Shown here: positions 1 through 8,700 of the stretch, in pieces
Position numbering within the stretch: the stretch's first letter is position 1
Layout of the letters: each line of letters begins with the position of its first letter
NCBI GenBank assembly: GCA_030950365.1
Contig: JAUZRQ010000073.1
Location: 1-51,305, forward strand
DNA: 51,305 bases
Source: Candidatus Zhuqueibacterota bacterium
GTDB lineage: Bacteria > Zhuqueibacterota > Zhuqueibacteria > Zhuqueibacterales > Geothermadaptataceae
Direction of reading: 5' to 3'
Program-made: the position numbers and the translations under genes
Notes under the pieces: generated by a model
The model's database searches: none
What the model was told of the DNA's origin: nothing
What the model saw: only the letters and a program-made list of their open reading frames with translations

Positions 1-1334
1 GCCTGTTTGAACGGAATCGCCTGGTCTTCTTCACCGTGCACCAAAAACACATGACGCAACCGCTCCGGCGGCAGGAACTCAAAGTAGTCCAACAGCTCGC
101 GGCGGTCAGCATGCGCGCTGAAGGCATCCATGCTCTTGACCTTACAGCGCACCTTATACAGCTCACCAAAAATTTGCACCTCTTTAAAACCCTCCTTGAG
201 CTTCCGCGCCAGGGTGTGTTCGGCGGCATAGCCCACCAGCAGCACCAGATTTTTCGGATTTCCAATGTTGTGTTTCAGGTGGTGCAAAATACGTCCGGCT
301 TCGGCCATACCACTGGCCGAAATGATGATGCATGGATCTTTGTAGTCGTTGAGCGCTTTGGATTGCTCCACATCGCGGATATACGTGAGCCGTCCAAAGC
401 CAAAGGGATCATTGTCATCGCGCAGGAAAATGCGGTACGTTTCGCGGTCGAAGCACTCGGGGTGATGCCGGAATACTTCGGTGGCGCTGGTGGCCAGGGG
501 ACTGTCCACAAAAATCGGCACGCTGGGGATACGGTTTTGGTCGAACAGTTTGTGCAGAATGTACACCAGGAGCTGCGTGCGGCCCAGCGCAAACGCCGGG
601 ATAATGATCTTGCCACCGTCGTCGATCACTTGACGCACGGTCACGGCCAACTCCTCTTCGATATCTTCGTCGCGCTCGTGCAGGCGATTGCCGTAGGTGC
701 TTTCACAGATGAAAACATCGAGGTCGCGCAGCAGATCTGGATCGCGCAGGATGGGCATATTTTTGCGGCCAATATCCCCGGAAAAACCGAACCGGTAGTG
801 CTTGCCTTTTTCATTGATTTCCAGGAGTACCCCGGCCGAACCCAAAATGTGGCCGGCATCCCGGAAGGTGAGCATGACGCCCGGCGCAATGGGAAAACGG
901 CGATTGTACTGCACACCAACGAAATGCGGCATGGCCGCTTCCACATCATCAATAATGTACAGTGGCTCGACCGGCGGCTCATGCTTTTTCTTGCGGATTT
1001 TGTTCACCCACTCGGCGTCGCGTTCCTGCAAATAGGCCGAGTCCCGCAACATGATCTGGCACAGGTCCACCGTGGCCGCGGTTGCGAAAATCGGTCCGTC
1101 AAATCCGTGCTTGACCAGGTTGGGGATGTTGCCGCAGTGATCAATATGGGCGTGGGAAAGCACCATGACATCTACGTCAGCGGGAGAATAGAGGAAGTTT
1201 TTATTTTTCTCGTAAGCGTCCTTGCGGCGTCCCTGAAACAGGCCGCATTCAAGGAGAATGCGCTTGCCGTTGATGTGCAGCAAATGCTGCGAGCCGGTAA
1301 CCGTGCGCGCGCCGCCACAGAATTGAATTTGCAT
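1..1334 (-). CDS. MBL-fold/beta-CASP metallo-hydrolase (RNase-like), 3' end cut by window
   Basis: The frame reads from ATG at 1334 down through base 1 without a stop, so 444 codons are present and the C-terminus is missing. The metallo-beta-lactamase motif HxHxDH is at residues 61-66 (SHAHIDH), further metal ligands sit in DAGHILGS (H162) and SGDIG (D187), and the beta-CASP/RMMBL motifs SASGMAEAGR (~339-348), SAHAD (H408) and VHGE (H433) are all present. Proteins of this type are zinc-dependent exo/endoribonucleases (YSH1/CPSF-73-like; bacterial relatives include TTHA0252) of about 450-470 residues, so only the last few dozen residues are lost. An AAAGGA ribosome site lies about 10 nt before the ATG. 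A 455-aa open frame on the opposite strand (36-1403) is its shadow. Family assignment is firm; RNA as substrate is inferred from the family. Confidence 0.93.
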   Translation of the reverse strand, partial: MQIQFCGGARTVTGSQHLLHINGKRILLECGLFQGRRKDAYEKNKNFLYSPADVDVMVLSHAHIDHCGNIPNLVKHGFDGPIFATAATVDLCQIMLRDSAYLQERDAEWVNKIRKKKHEPPVEPLYIIDDVEAAMPHFVGVQYNRRFPIAPGVMLTFRDAGHILGSAGVLLEINEKGKHYRFGFSGDIGRKNMPILRDPDLLRDLDVFICESTYGNRLHERDEDIEEELAVTVRQVIDDGGKIIIPAFALGRTQLLVYILHKLFDQNRIPSVPIFVDSPLATSATEVFRHHPECFDRETYRIFLRDDNDPFGFGRLTYIRDVEQSKALNDYKDPCIIISASGMAEAGRILHHLKHNIGNPKNLVLLVGYAAEHTLARKLKEGFKEVQIFGELYKVRCKVKSMDAFSAHADRRELLDYFEFLPPERLRHVFLVHGEEDQAIPFKQ

Positions 1335-1625
1335 CAGCACGTCCTTTCTATGTTGCCGAAGGGATGGCGAAATGATTTTCAATCGGTAACCAGACTGCCA
1401 TAAGGAACGGCGCCTTCGCCGAAAAATCAAGCGAAACCAACCGGTTTTGCGGGAGCAAGGATTTTTCCATCCGGTGATATAACCGCGGAGCGCGCTGAGA
1501 ACGAAGAGAGGAATGTCGATGTGGTTTTGAATTAGTGGGATTTTTTGAGGCAGAGGATGACATCCGGTGCTTGCAGCCAATGGTCAGGCATTCGTGTATT
1601 GATCAGCAGCATCCGAAACAGCGCA

Positions 1626-4511
1626 TCAGGGCAAAATGAGCACCTTTTGGGTGCGGGAAAAAGGTCCGGCCTCCAGGTGAATAAAATACACACCGGGCTC
1701 CAGTCGTAGGCCCGCTGCAGCGATGCGCCAGGCCAGCCGGTGCGAGCCGGCATTAAACCGCCGCGGCGGTAGTGCGGCAATGTGCTGGCCGAGGATGTTG
1801 TACAATTGCAGCGAAACCTCTTGCGGCCGCGGCAGGGCAAACCGGAGGACCACCGCTGCGCATTTTTGCAGAGAGAGCGGATTGGGCGCAGGCGGCCAGA
1901 ACGCAAACTGGCGGGGCAAGGTAGAGCGCGAAGCGCCAGAAATCACCGGGGGGCGGTACGCCATGCGGGCCAGCCGTGCGTTCTGGCGCAGTTCAGTTAC
2001 ATTGGCGCCGGCCATCACGGCAAACGCGACGCGGACCGACGCGCCGGGCGCTAGATCGAACGGGCCATAGGTCAGCATGTGGGACCAGTCGTCCGCATGT
2101 TCGCTGCGCTGAATGGCCAGTTGGCCGCTGGCAAATCGAAATTTGATGGCATCGGTGAAATTGGCCGGCGGCCACACATATTGTGGATTGTTGATGGCGC
2201 TGTGCCGCACCGGCATATCCGGTAGCAGCCCGGCCAGACCGTAATAGCCGCCGGATTCAGCGAACATGAAACCGAGCGCTTCACTTTCAATGAAATCCAC
2301 CTGATTGCTCACCGCCTCACCGATGTCCCAGTCGAGGTACTGTCCGATATACAGTCCCCGCAAGTCCTGGCCGGAAATGTTTTCCACCGTGTATTCGAGG
2401 ATCACGAAACGATCGTTGGGCTCCGTGAGCCAGCCGTACACACTTTCGAACACCAGCACGCCAAGCGGATGATCCGCCGCGGCATCCGTAAACACCGCCT
2501 CGGCGGCGATGTCCGCCCAGTCGGATTCTCTGATCTGAATTTCACCATCCGTTGTGTATTGATAATCGTAGCGGTCGTGGGCGTCATTGCCGTAAGCCAC
2601 ATCGCTGACCGAATCGGGAGCTACCGCCAGAATGAGCGAGCCGTGAAATAGCACTGAGGGACTGCCGCGGGGATATTGAAAACCGAGCCCCACCGTGCCG
2701 CCGCTGCCGGCGTAATCCAGAAAACCGATGGCGCCGAAGCTGGTGACGGTGGTGGCCACGCGGCCGGCGACGATGTTCCGGTAGTAAGGCTTGACGATCA
2801 GCGGCACGCCGAAAAAATCCCGGTGTGGTCCGGCTTCGATTTGCAGGATCAGATGCGTCTGGTAGCTCGCCGGTGTGGTTTCCTTGATGCGCAACCGAAA
2901 GGCTGGCCCCGCGAGGGTATCGCCCGGCGCCAGCGCGCCGAGGCTCGCGTCGCCGGTCAAAATGTCAATGTACGAATCCATCGGCATGATGCGGATGCGA
3001 ACGCCGCTGACCGGCGCCAGATCGTTGGTTACCCGCCAGCGCAATTCCAGGATTTCGCCCGGCTCAAAGATGCCATCGCCATCGCCTCCGCTTTGATCCG
3101 AAAGTTCCGGCGATAGAATGCGGATACCGGGCGGGGTCTCAGTAAGGGCGCGGACTACATTGAGCCGGCCACGCCCGAGCTTGTAATAATGGTCCGGGTT
3201 TTTATCGCTAATGGGATCGGCGGTCTGCCGTAGTTGCTGTGCGATGGCCACTGCGCTCCAGTCCGGATGCTGCGATTTCACCAGTGCCGCCGCTGCGGCC
3301 ACCAGCGGTGCGGCCATGGAGGTGCCGGACATGAAGCGGTAATCCTTCCCGGGCCACGTGCTGTACAGGCCAATGCCGGGTGCGGTGAGATCTAGCCAGT
3401 GACCGAAGTTGGAAAAATTGGCGCGTTCATCGTTCAGGTTCGTGGCGGCCACGGCCAGCACGTGCTCGTAGGCCGCAGGGTAAAAAGGCTGCTCGGACTG
3501 GCTGTTGCCGGCGGCCGCCACGACCACCACGCCTCTGGATACGGCATAGCGAATAATGTCCTGCTCCACCTGGCTGGATCCCGGGCCGCCCCAGCTCAGG
3601 TTGATCACATCGGCGCCGTTTTCGATGGCATAGGCAATGGCGCGGAAGCCGTAAATGATACCGTCGGCGGCCGGAGCCGAGGGCGTGTCCAGCGCAGCCT
3701 TGAGAATCATCAACCGGCAGCCAAAGGCCAGCCCGGCGACGCCAAGTCCGTTGTTGCCGGCGGCCGCGGCCAGTCCTGCCACATGCGTGCCGTGCGCCGC
3801 CGCGGCGGTGCTGGCATAATTTTTCGGATCGTTATCGTTATTGGCAAAATCCCATCCGTGCACGTCATCGATATAACCGTTGCCATCGTCATCGAGACCG
3901 TTGCCCGGGATTTCGCCCGGATTGCGCCACAGGTTGGGCGCGAGGTCCGGGTGTTGCCAGTCCACCCCCGTATCCACAATAGCGATGACCACCGTGGAGT
4001 CCCCGTGGGTGATGTCCCAGGCCTGCGGTGCCTGAATGATGTTCAAATAATTTTGCAGAGTGATGCCGGGATCGTTGGGGACGAAGGCCAACCGGCGAAC
4101 GTAAATGGGTTCAGCGTATTCGATGCGATCATCTTTTTGCAAAGCCGCCGCCAGCGAACGTACGGGCACCGCTGGATCGAATTCAATTTCGATGATGCGG
4201 GAGAGCCGCTCGCGCCAGAGCGCATCCCGGATCATGGTGGCTGGAAATGCGGGCCGGGCCGAAATGGCACCGGCTGCCTGAAGCATGCGTCGCAGCTTAT
4301 CGGATAGCGGCAGCGCAGTGATTGGCGTCGATTTGCCGAGGATTGGCGGGCGCTGCTTGAATTTGACGATGAGATGTCCGGGCAGAATGGTATCGGTGTG
4401 GGCGGGCAAAATACCAGCCGCTGCCCGGCCGGACCGGAAAGACCATGGCAGCAGAAAAAGAGCAGTGATCAGAGCCGTTGCGATGTTGACATATCGAGAT
4501 GTACGGTTCAT
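1626..4511 (-). CDS. Secreted subtilisin-like (S8) serine protease with Por sorting domain
   Basis: A 961-residue protein. Residues 1-32 form a signal peptide (basic start, hydrophobic 10-23). A propeptide-like region follows to ~150, ending with the EYAEPIY motif usual before S8 domains. The S8 catalytic domain spans ~160-455: Asp180 (VDTGVDW), His240 (HGTHVAG), oxyanion Asn336 (AAAGN) and Ser398 (GTSMAAP). A DxDGDGxFEPGE calcium-like loop at ~474-485 begins a beta-rich region. Residues ~580-850 carry a module shared with two other proteins here (DWDI at 727-730, GPF at 816-818). The C-terminal ~90 residues match type A Por secretion/sorting domains (APNPLS, YNILGQ, GVYFIHL). It should be an exported, surface or released protease. 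A larger paralogue lies upstream at 5779-9324, with the TPR lipoprotein gene between. The ribosome site is weak. Substrate unknown. Confidence 0.93.
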   Translation of the reverse strand: MNRTSRYVNIATALITALFLLPWSFRSGRAAAGILPAHTDTILPGHLIVKFKQRPPILGKSTPITALPLSDKLRRMLQAAGAISARPAFPATMIRDALWRERLSRIIEIEFDPAVPVRSLAAALQKDDRIEYAEPIYVRRLAFVPNDPGITLQNYLNIIQAPQAWDITHGDSTVVIAIVDTGVDWQHPDLAPNLWRNPGEIPGNGLDDDGNGYIDDVHGWDFANNDNDPKNYASTAAAAHGTHVAGLAAAAGNNGLGVAGLAFGCRLMILKAALDTPSAPAADGIIYGFRAIAYAIENGADVINLSWGGPGSSQVEQDIIRYAVSRGVVVVAAAGNSQSEQPFYPAAYEHVLAVAATNLNDERANFSNFGHWLDLTAPGIGLYSTWPGKDYRFMSGTSMAAPLVAAAAALVKSQHPDWSAVAIAQQLRQTADPISDKNPDHYYKLGRGRLNVVRALTETPPGIRILSPELSDQSGGDGDGIFEPGEILELRWRVTNDLAPVSGVRIRIMPMDSYIDILTGDASLGALAPGDTLAGPAFRLRIKETTPASYQTHLILQIEAGPHRDFFGVPLIVKPYYRNIVAGRVATTVTSFGAIGFLDYAGSGGTVGLGFQYPRGSPSVLFHGSLILAVAPDSVSDVAYGNDAHDRYDYQYTTDGEIQIRESDWADIAAEAVFTDAAADHPLGVLVFESVYGWLTEPNDRFVILEYTVENISGQDLRGLYIGQYLDWDIGEAVSNQVDFIESEALGFMFAESGGYYGLAGLLPDMPVRHSAINNPQYVWPPANFTDAIKFRFASGQLAIQRSEHADDWSHMLTYGPFDLAPGASVRVAFAVMAGANVTELRQNARLARMAYRPPVISGASRSTLPRQFAFWPPAPNPLSLQKCAAVVLRFALPRPQEVSLQLYNILGQHIAALPPRRFNAGSHRLAWRIAAAGLRLEPGVYFIHLEAGPFSRTQKVLILP

Positions 4512-4562
4512 CCTGAAATATCCCGGCAGAGAGACGTCATGTTTCTGTAATGATGGTGGAGT

Positions 4563-4590
4563 GGGCTGCCCTGCTTTAGCGGGGCAGCCC
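4563..4590. other. GC-rich stem-loop upstream of the S8 protease gene
   Basis: GGGCTGCCC (4563-4571) pairs perfectly with GGGCAGCCC (4582-4590); an inner GC/GC pair closes a TTTA loop. It lies 52 nt before the protease start, in the spacer after the lipoprotein gene. A run of A follows on the plus strand, so in the direction of the genes the T-run comes before the hairpin, not after it. It therefore does not look like a standard intrinsic terminator for either strand. It may be an mRNA leader structure or a processing or pausing site. Confidence 0.5.
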
Positions 4591-4745
4591 TGAAAAAATA
4601 CGAATCGCTGAATGGGATTGCGGAGACTTTTTTATTGTCGTCGTCACCTGCCGGCCTGGACTTGAGAGGGGAATGGTTGCGGAGTGATTTCAATCAGGCG
4701 TGGTTCTGAATCCAGCCTGTAGAGTCAATCACGCCGGGCTCCGGC

Positions 4746-5342
4746 TCAGCCTGTAGAGCCCGCACGCAGAGTTTCGATTTCCTGTGCCAGCGCCGCCAGA
4801 CCGTCGTTGGTGTTTACATCGGCCGTGAATGCCGGATTCAGGATTTGCACCTCCTGCAGCGCTTTCTGAAAATCGCCTATCAGGAAATAGTTTTCCGCTT
4901 TCAGCACGTGCAGGTTGCGCGCGGCCAGCGGCAGGCCGTACGGGAACTGCCAGTTCGGGGCCAAATCCAGTGCCTGATCGGCGCGCACGTTGGACAGCGA
5001 GTATTGCTTCATGGCGTTCAAGGTGAAGGCCCAGCCGGCGTACAGATCGGCCGTGGGCTCGGACTCCGAGGCGCCTTTCGCGAATTCCACGCTGGCCTGA
5101 TCCAGTTGTCCCAACTTGAATAAGCTCCAACCAAGCCCCACATAGGCATCGATCTTTTTGGCATCCATGGCTTTAGCGTCGGTGAATTTTTGTGATGCGG
5201 TCTGGTAATCTTTTTGCGCAAACGCATCCCAACCTTCCTGGATCAAATCCTCGAAGCTGGGACCGGTTGGGCCTTTTTTACCGCAGGCGCTAGCAAACGC
5301 GATGATGAGGGCCAGCATGGCGAAAAACTGAATTTTTTTCAT
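4746..5342 (-). CDS. TPR-repeat lipoprotein
   Basis: A 198-residue protein with a lipoprotein signal: MKKIQFF, a hydrophobic stretch and the lipobox ASAC, with the predicted acylated Cys at residue 20. The mature part is helical and contains tetratricopeptide-like units (for example GWDAFAQKDYQTASQKFTDA, followed by VGLGWSLFKLGQLDQASVEF, ~37-90, and a third around 100-125). TPR lipoproteins of this size usually act as scaffolds or assembly factors at a membrane. An AAGGA ribosome site sits about 10 nt before the ATG. It lies between the two S8 protease genes on the same strand, which hints at co-expression, but repeat-rich DNA separates it from the upstream protease. No specific function can be given. 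Confidence 0.85.
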   Translation of the reverse strand: MKKIQFFAMLALIIAFASACGKKGPTGPSFEDLIQEGWDAFAQKDYQTASQKFTDAKAMDAKKIDAYVGLGWSLFKLGQLDQASVEFAKGASESEPTADLYAGWAFTLNAMKQYSLSNVRADQALDLAPNWQFPYGLPLAARNLHVLKAENYFLIGDFQKALQEVQILNPAFTADVNTNDGLAALAQEIETLRAGSTG

Positions 5343-5778
5343 GGCAAGGTTTCCTTGCGTTTGTTTAAGAAAATGAACTTTTTGTATTTCTCAAAAAACA
5401 TTCTCTCGCAGAGCCCGCTGCGCTCGCTGAGAGGTTAAGCGTCAGGTGTCAATGCTTGCCGATCCGTGGCCGTCTAAAACACCGCCTCAGACGGTGTTGG
5501 ATCATGTCTGTAGCCGCCGCCCCTCGTGGGCGGGGAGACCTGCAACCATTGGAAACACCGTTGCAAACGGTGTTGGATCGGGGCAGGACAACCGCCGGGG
5601 GCGTAGAGAACGTAGAGAAAACGAAATCTCAGCGCCCTTTGCGCCTTCCGCAGTTTTGCCAATTTTTTCTGTATCGCACCGCACCCATCATCCACGTTCA
5701 ATCCGTTTTCATCCTGGCTCAATAAACCACCAACCTTCGTGCACAAAACCAATCGCAGCAGAATGTTGGCCACTGCGG
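5343..5778. other. Repeat-bearing spacer without a gene
   Basis: Spacer between the larger S8 protease gene (upstream in transcription) and the lipoprotein gene. It holds the palindromic repeat cluster described at 5478-5574 and, at about 5601-5650, a stretch with GTAGAGAACGTAGAG and GCGCCCTTTGCGCC that resembles the spacer repeats at 16.2 and 19.4 kb. The short open frames here have no ribosome sites and overlap one another on both strands, so I see no gene. Confidence 0.6.
5478..5574. repeat. Composite palindromic repeat (REP/BIME-like), two units
   Basis: The first palindrome is AACACCG-N7-CGGTGTT (5478-5498) and the second AACACCGTT-GCA-AACGGTGTT (5554-5574). Between them is a GC hairpin, CCGCCC (5517-5522) with GGGCGG (5528-5533), in the context of TGTAGCC and CCCCTCGTGGG. 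The same parts recur at 16130-16470 and in decayed form near 19284 and 19521. Alternating palindromes and GC hairpins confined to spacers are typical of REP/BIME-type elements. No transposase gene is in the window. Confidence 0.75.
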
Positions 5779-8700
5779 CTACTGCATAAAAATCATCTTG
5801 CGCACTTTTGAAAATTCCGGAGTTTTGAGCTGATACAAATACAGGCCGGTGGCCACGCGACGGCCGCGGTCGTCGCGGGCATCCCAGCGCAGACGGTGAA
5901 TGCCGGCTTCCTGCTCGCCGTCATACAGCACCCGGATCACCTGTCCGAGCGCATTAAACACCGTCACCGTGACATGCGTGCTGCGCGGCAACTCGTATTC
6001 GATCACCGTTTCGGGATTGAACGGATTCGGGTAGTTCTGCCGCAGCACGAACCGCTCCGGCAGGGCCAGCACGTTCTGCAAACTGTCGATCACCGCCAGC
6101 CGGAAATCGCCGGGATGGGTGATCTGAGCAAACGCGCTCTGGCGATCCGCGCGCAGCCGGGTGGTCAGTGTGGTCCAGCGGCCACCGACCCTCTTCTGGA
6201 TGAACACATGCCGCGGATCGGTAATGCCGGCCTCGTCAAGATTGAGTTCGATCCGCAGGGGCCGCTCGAATTCCCGCGTCGGTCCAAACCGGTACACACG
6301 GCCATCGGTCAACTCGAGCACATCCGCCATGATGAACAGCGTGTCGCTCACCGCATCGGCCGGAATAAACAACCGCGCCCGGCCGTCGGTGCTGGTGAGT
6401 TGCGTTTGTACGCCCGGTTTGGCGATCTGCACCTCAAACGTGCGCGTTTGCGTGCTGTCCACATCATTGATAAGATTGGTCGAGCGCGTGCGGATGGTGT
6501 ACGTGCCGGCGGCCTGAAACTCAAACGCCCCGCGATAGGCCTCGGCCTCCTGCACGATGCGCGTCATGGTCACGCGGGTGGTGTCCGCATTTTGCCAGAT
6601 ATCCACCACCGGCGGGCCTTTCAGCGCGCGATCGGCGATCACCACCACATCGGCGTATTGTGTGGCCGCCGGGTTCTGAAAAATCTGCGTGCTGGTTGCA
6701 GCCGCCTTCTGGTTTAGAATCGGAATCAGGTTGTTATCCCACAGAAATTGCGCCAGCTCGGCATTGCGGATGAATTCATCCTGACTGTTGCCGCCGATTA
6801 CCGCAAACGCCACCTCGATGGTTTCGCCCGGATTGATGGTGAACGGCCCGGTGGAGGCCAGACTGGAGACATCGTTGCTGTCCACCACGGTGCGCTGGAT
6901 GCCGCCGCTCAGAAATTGCCATTTTTCCTGATCGGTAAAACCATCGCGGCCCTGCCCGCCATAAATGTCGTCCGGGTTGCTGATAGAGCGGTACGACGCG
7001 GCGCCCGGGGCGCTCAGCACGCGCGTGCCGGCCAGATTTTTCGGATTGGTTTTTGTGTCCTGCACCCAGCCCAGATTGCGGCGCGGATCGAAGCGGGCGT
7101 AATCATTGGCATCGGTGTTGATGTCCCAATCGAAAAACAGGCCGGTCCACAAATTGCTGATGGGGGTGGTGTTGAGATTTTTGATGATGTATTTGAAAAT
7201 TACGAAGCCGTTGAACGGATCGGTGCTATAGGCATACGAAGTTTGCGCGATTTCTACGCCCAGTGGATTGGTGGCGAACGAGTCCACCAGCACCACTTCG
7301 CCTTCCTGATCGGCGAGATTGCCGGGCTCCACCAGCGTGACCAGTGAGATGGGCCGGAAATCGTCGTCCTGGGTGGAGCCGTCCGCTCCGCGGATGCAAT
7401 CAGATACGGTGGCCACGCCCGTGCCCAGCATCAGTCCTCCCTCGAACAGATAGTTACGGTTGCGAAACACGAAGCCCACTCCGGGCGATTCCTGCGCAAA
7501 ACCGGTGAAGCCGATATTGCCCTGCGCCGTGATGGAGGTTTGCAGAACGCCAGTATCGTGGTTCACCACCTGTGGCGGATTGGCGATCAAGTCCACCACA
7601 TCGCGGTCTTCGTAATTGTCCGCCTGAATATTGACATAAAATGAAAGAATCTCGCCTTCGCGCAAATTCCGGCGCACATGAAAGGTAAACGGAAACGCAA
7701 GCGTATCGCCGGTGGCAAAACTGGGAACGACCGACACCGTGCTGTCGATGGTCACGGTGATGTCATCGGTTCCCAGGGTCAGCACGACGTTGGTGGCCGT
7801 GGCGAGAAAATTGGTCAATTTGACCTGCATGCGGATGGACTCTTGCGGCTCGATCTGGCCGTTGCCGTTGCTATCCTGAAACGAGCTGCTCACCACGCGG
7901 ATGGCCGGCAGGCCGCTCACCGTCAGCGCTTCGTACGCCTGCACCTTACCGCGGCCCATTTTGCCAGTGAAATTCGGATTCAGATTGTCGATGTTTTTGG
8001 CGGACACGCGCAGTTGCTCCCGCAGTTGATCCACATTCCAGTTTGGATGTTTGGTTTTGAGCAGTGCGGCGATGCCGGCCACCAGCGGCGAGGCCATGGA
8101 TGTGCCGGAAATGCGGCCGTATTGATTGTCCGGAAGCGTGCTCAAAATCGCCTCGCCCGGCGCGAACACATCCACGTTGATGCCGTAGTTGGAAAAGCCG
8201 GACTTGCGGCCGAAGTTGCTGATCGAGCCTACCGCCAGTACGTGGTTGTAATTGGACGGAAAGTGTGGACCGGTATCGTTGCTGGTGCCGTCATTGCCAG
8301 CGGCGGCCACCACCAGCGATCCCTGCGCATAAGCGAAATTAATGACCTCCTGCTGCAGCTTGGACGGGCTGTGCTTGCCGCCCCAACTGCAGTTGATGAT
8401 ATCGGCGCCGTTTTCCGCCGCATACACAATGCCCTGATAGCCGAAGCCGATGGAGGTATCGGCGCGGGCGCTGGCCGCATTGATGGGCATGAATTTGGCG
8501 TTCCAGCTCGCTCCGGCCACACCGATGCGGTTGTCGCTCACTGCGCAGGCGATGCCGGCCACGTGGGTGCCGTGCTGCGGATTGAGCGTCTGGTCCGGCA
8601 GGCCACTGGGATCGCCGGAGCCGTTGGCGAAATTCCAGCCGTGCACGTCATCCACAAAGCCGTTGTTATCATCATCGATGCCGTTGCCGGGAACCTCATC

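Noticed and set aside
36-1403. 455-codon plus-strand open frame
   Set aside because: Shadow of the minus-strand MBL/beta-CASP gene, whose motifs are complete; the plus translation resembles no family.
3399-4307. 302-codon plus-strand frame, and similar long plus frames at 5896-6717 and 7678-8817
   Set aside because: All lie opposite the S8 protease genes and show no ribosome site or domain.
5478-5574. CRISPR array
   Set aside because: The repeats are palindromic, unequally spaced, interleaved with a different GC module and dispersed over several spacers; there are no unique equal-length spacers or cas genes.
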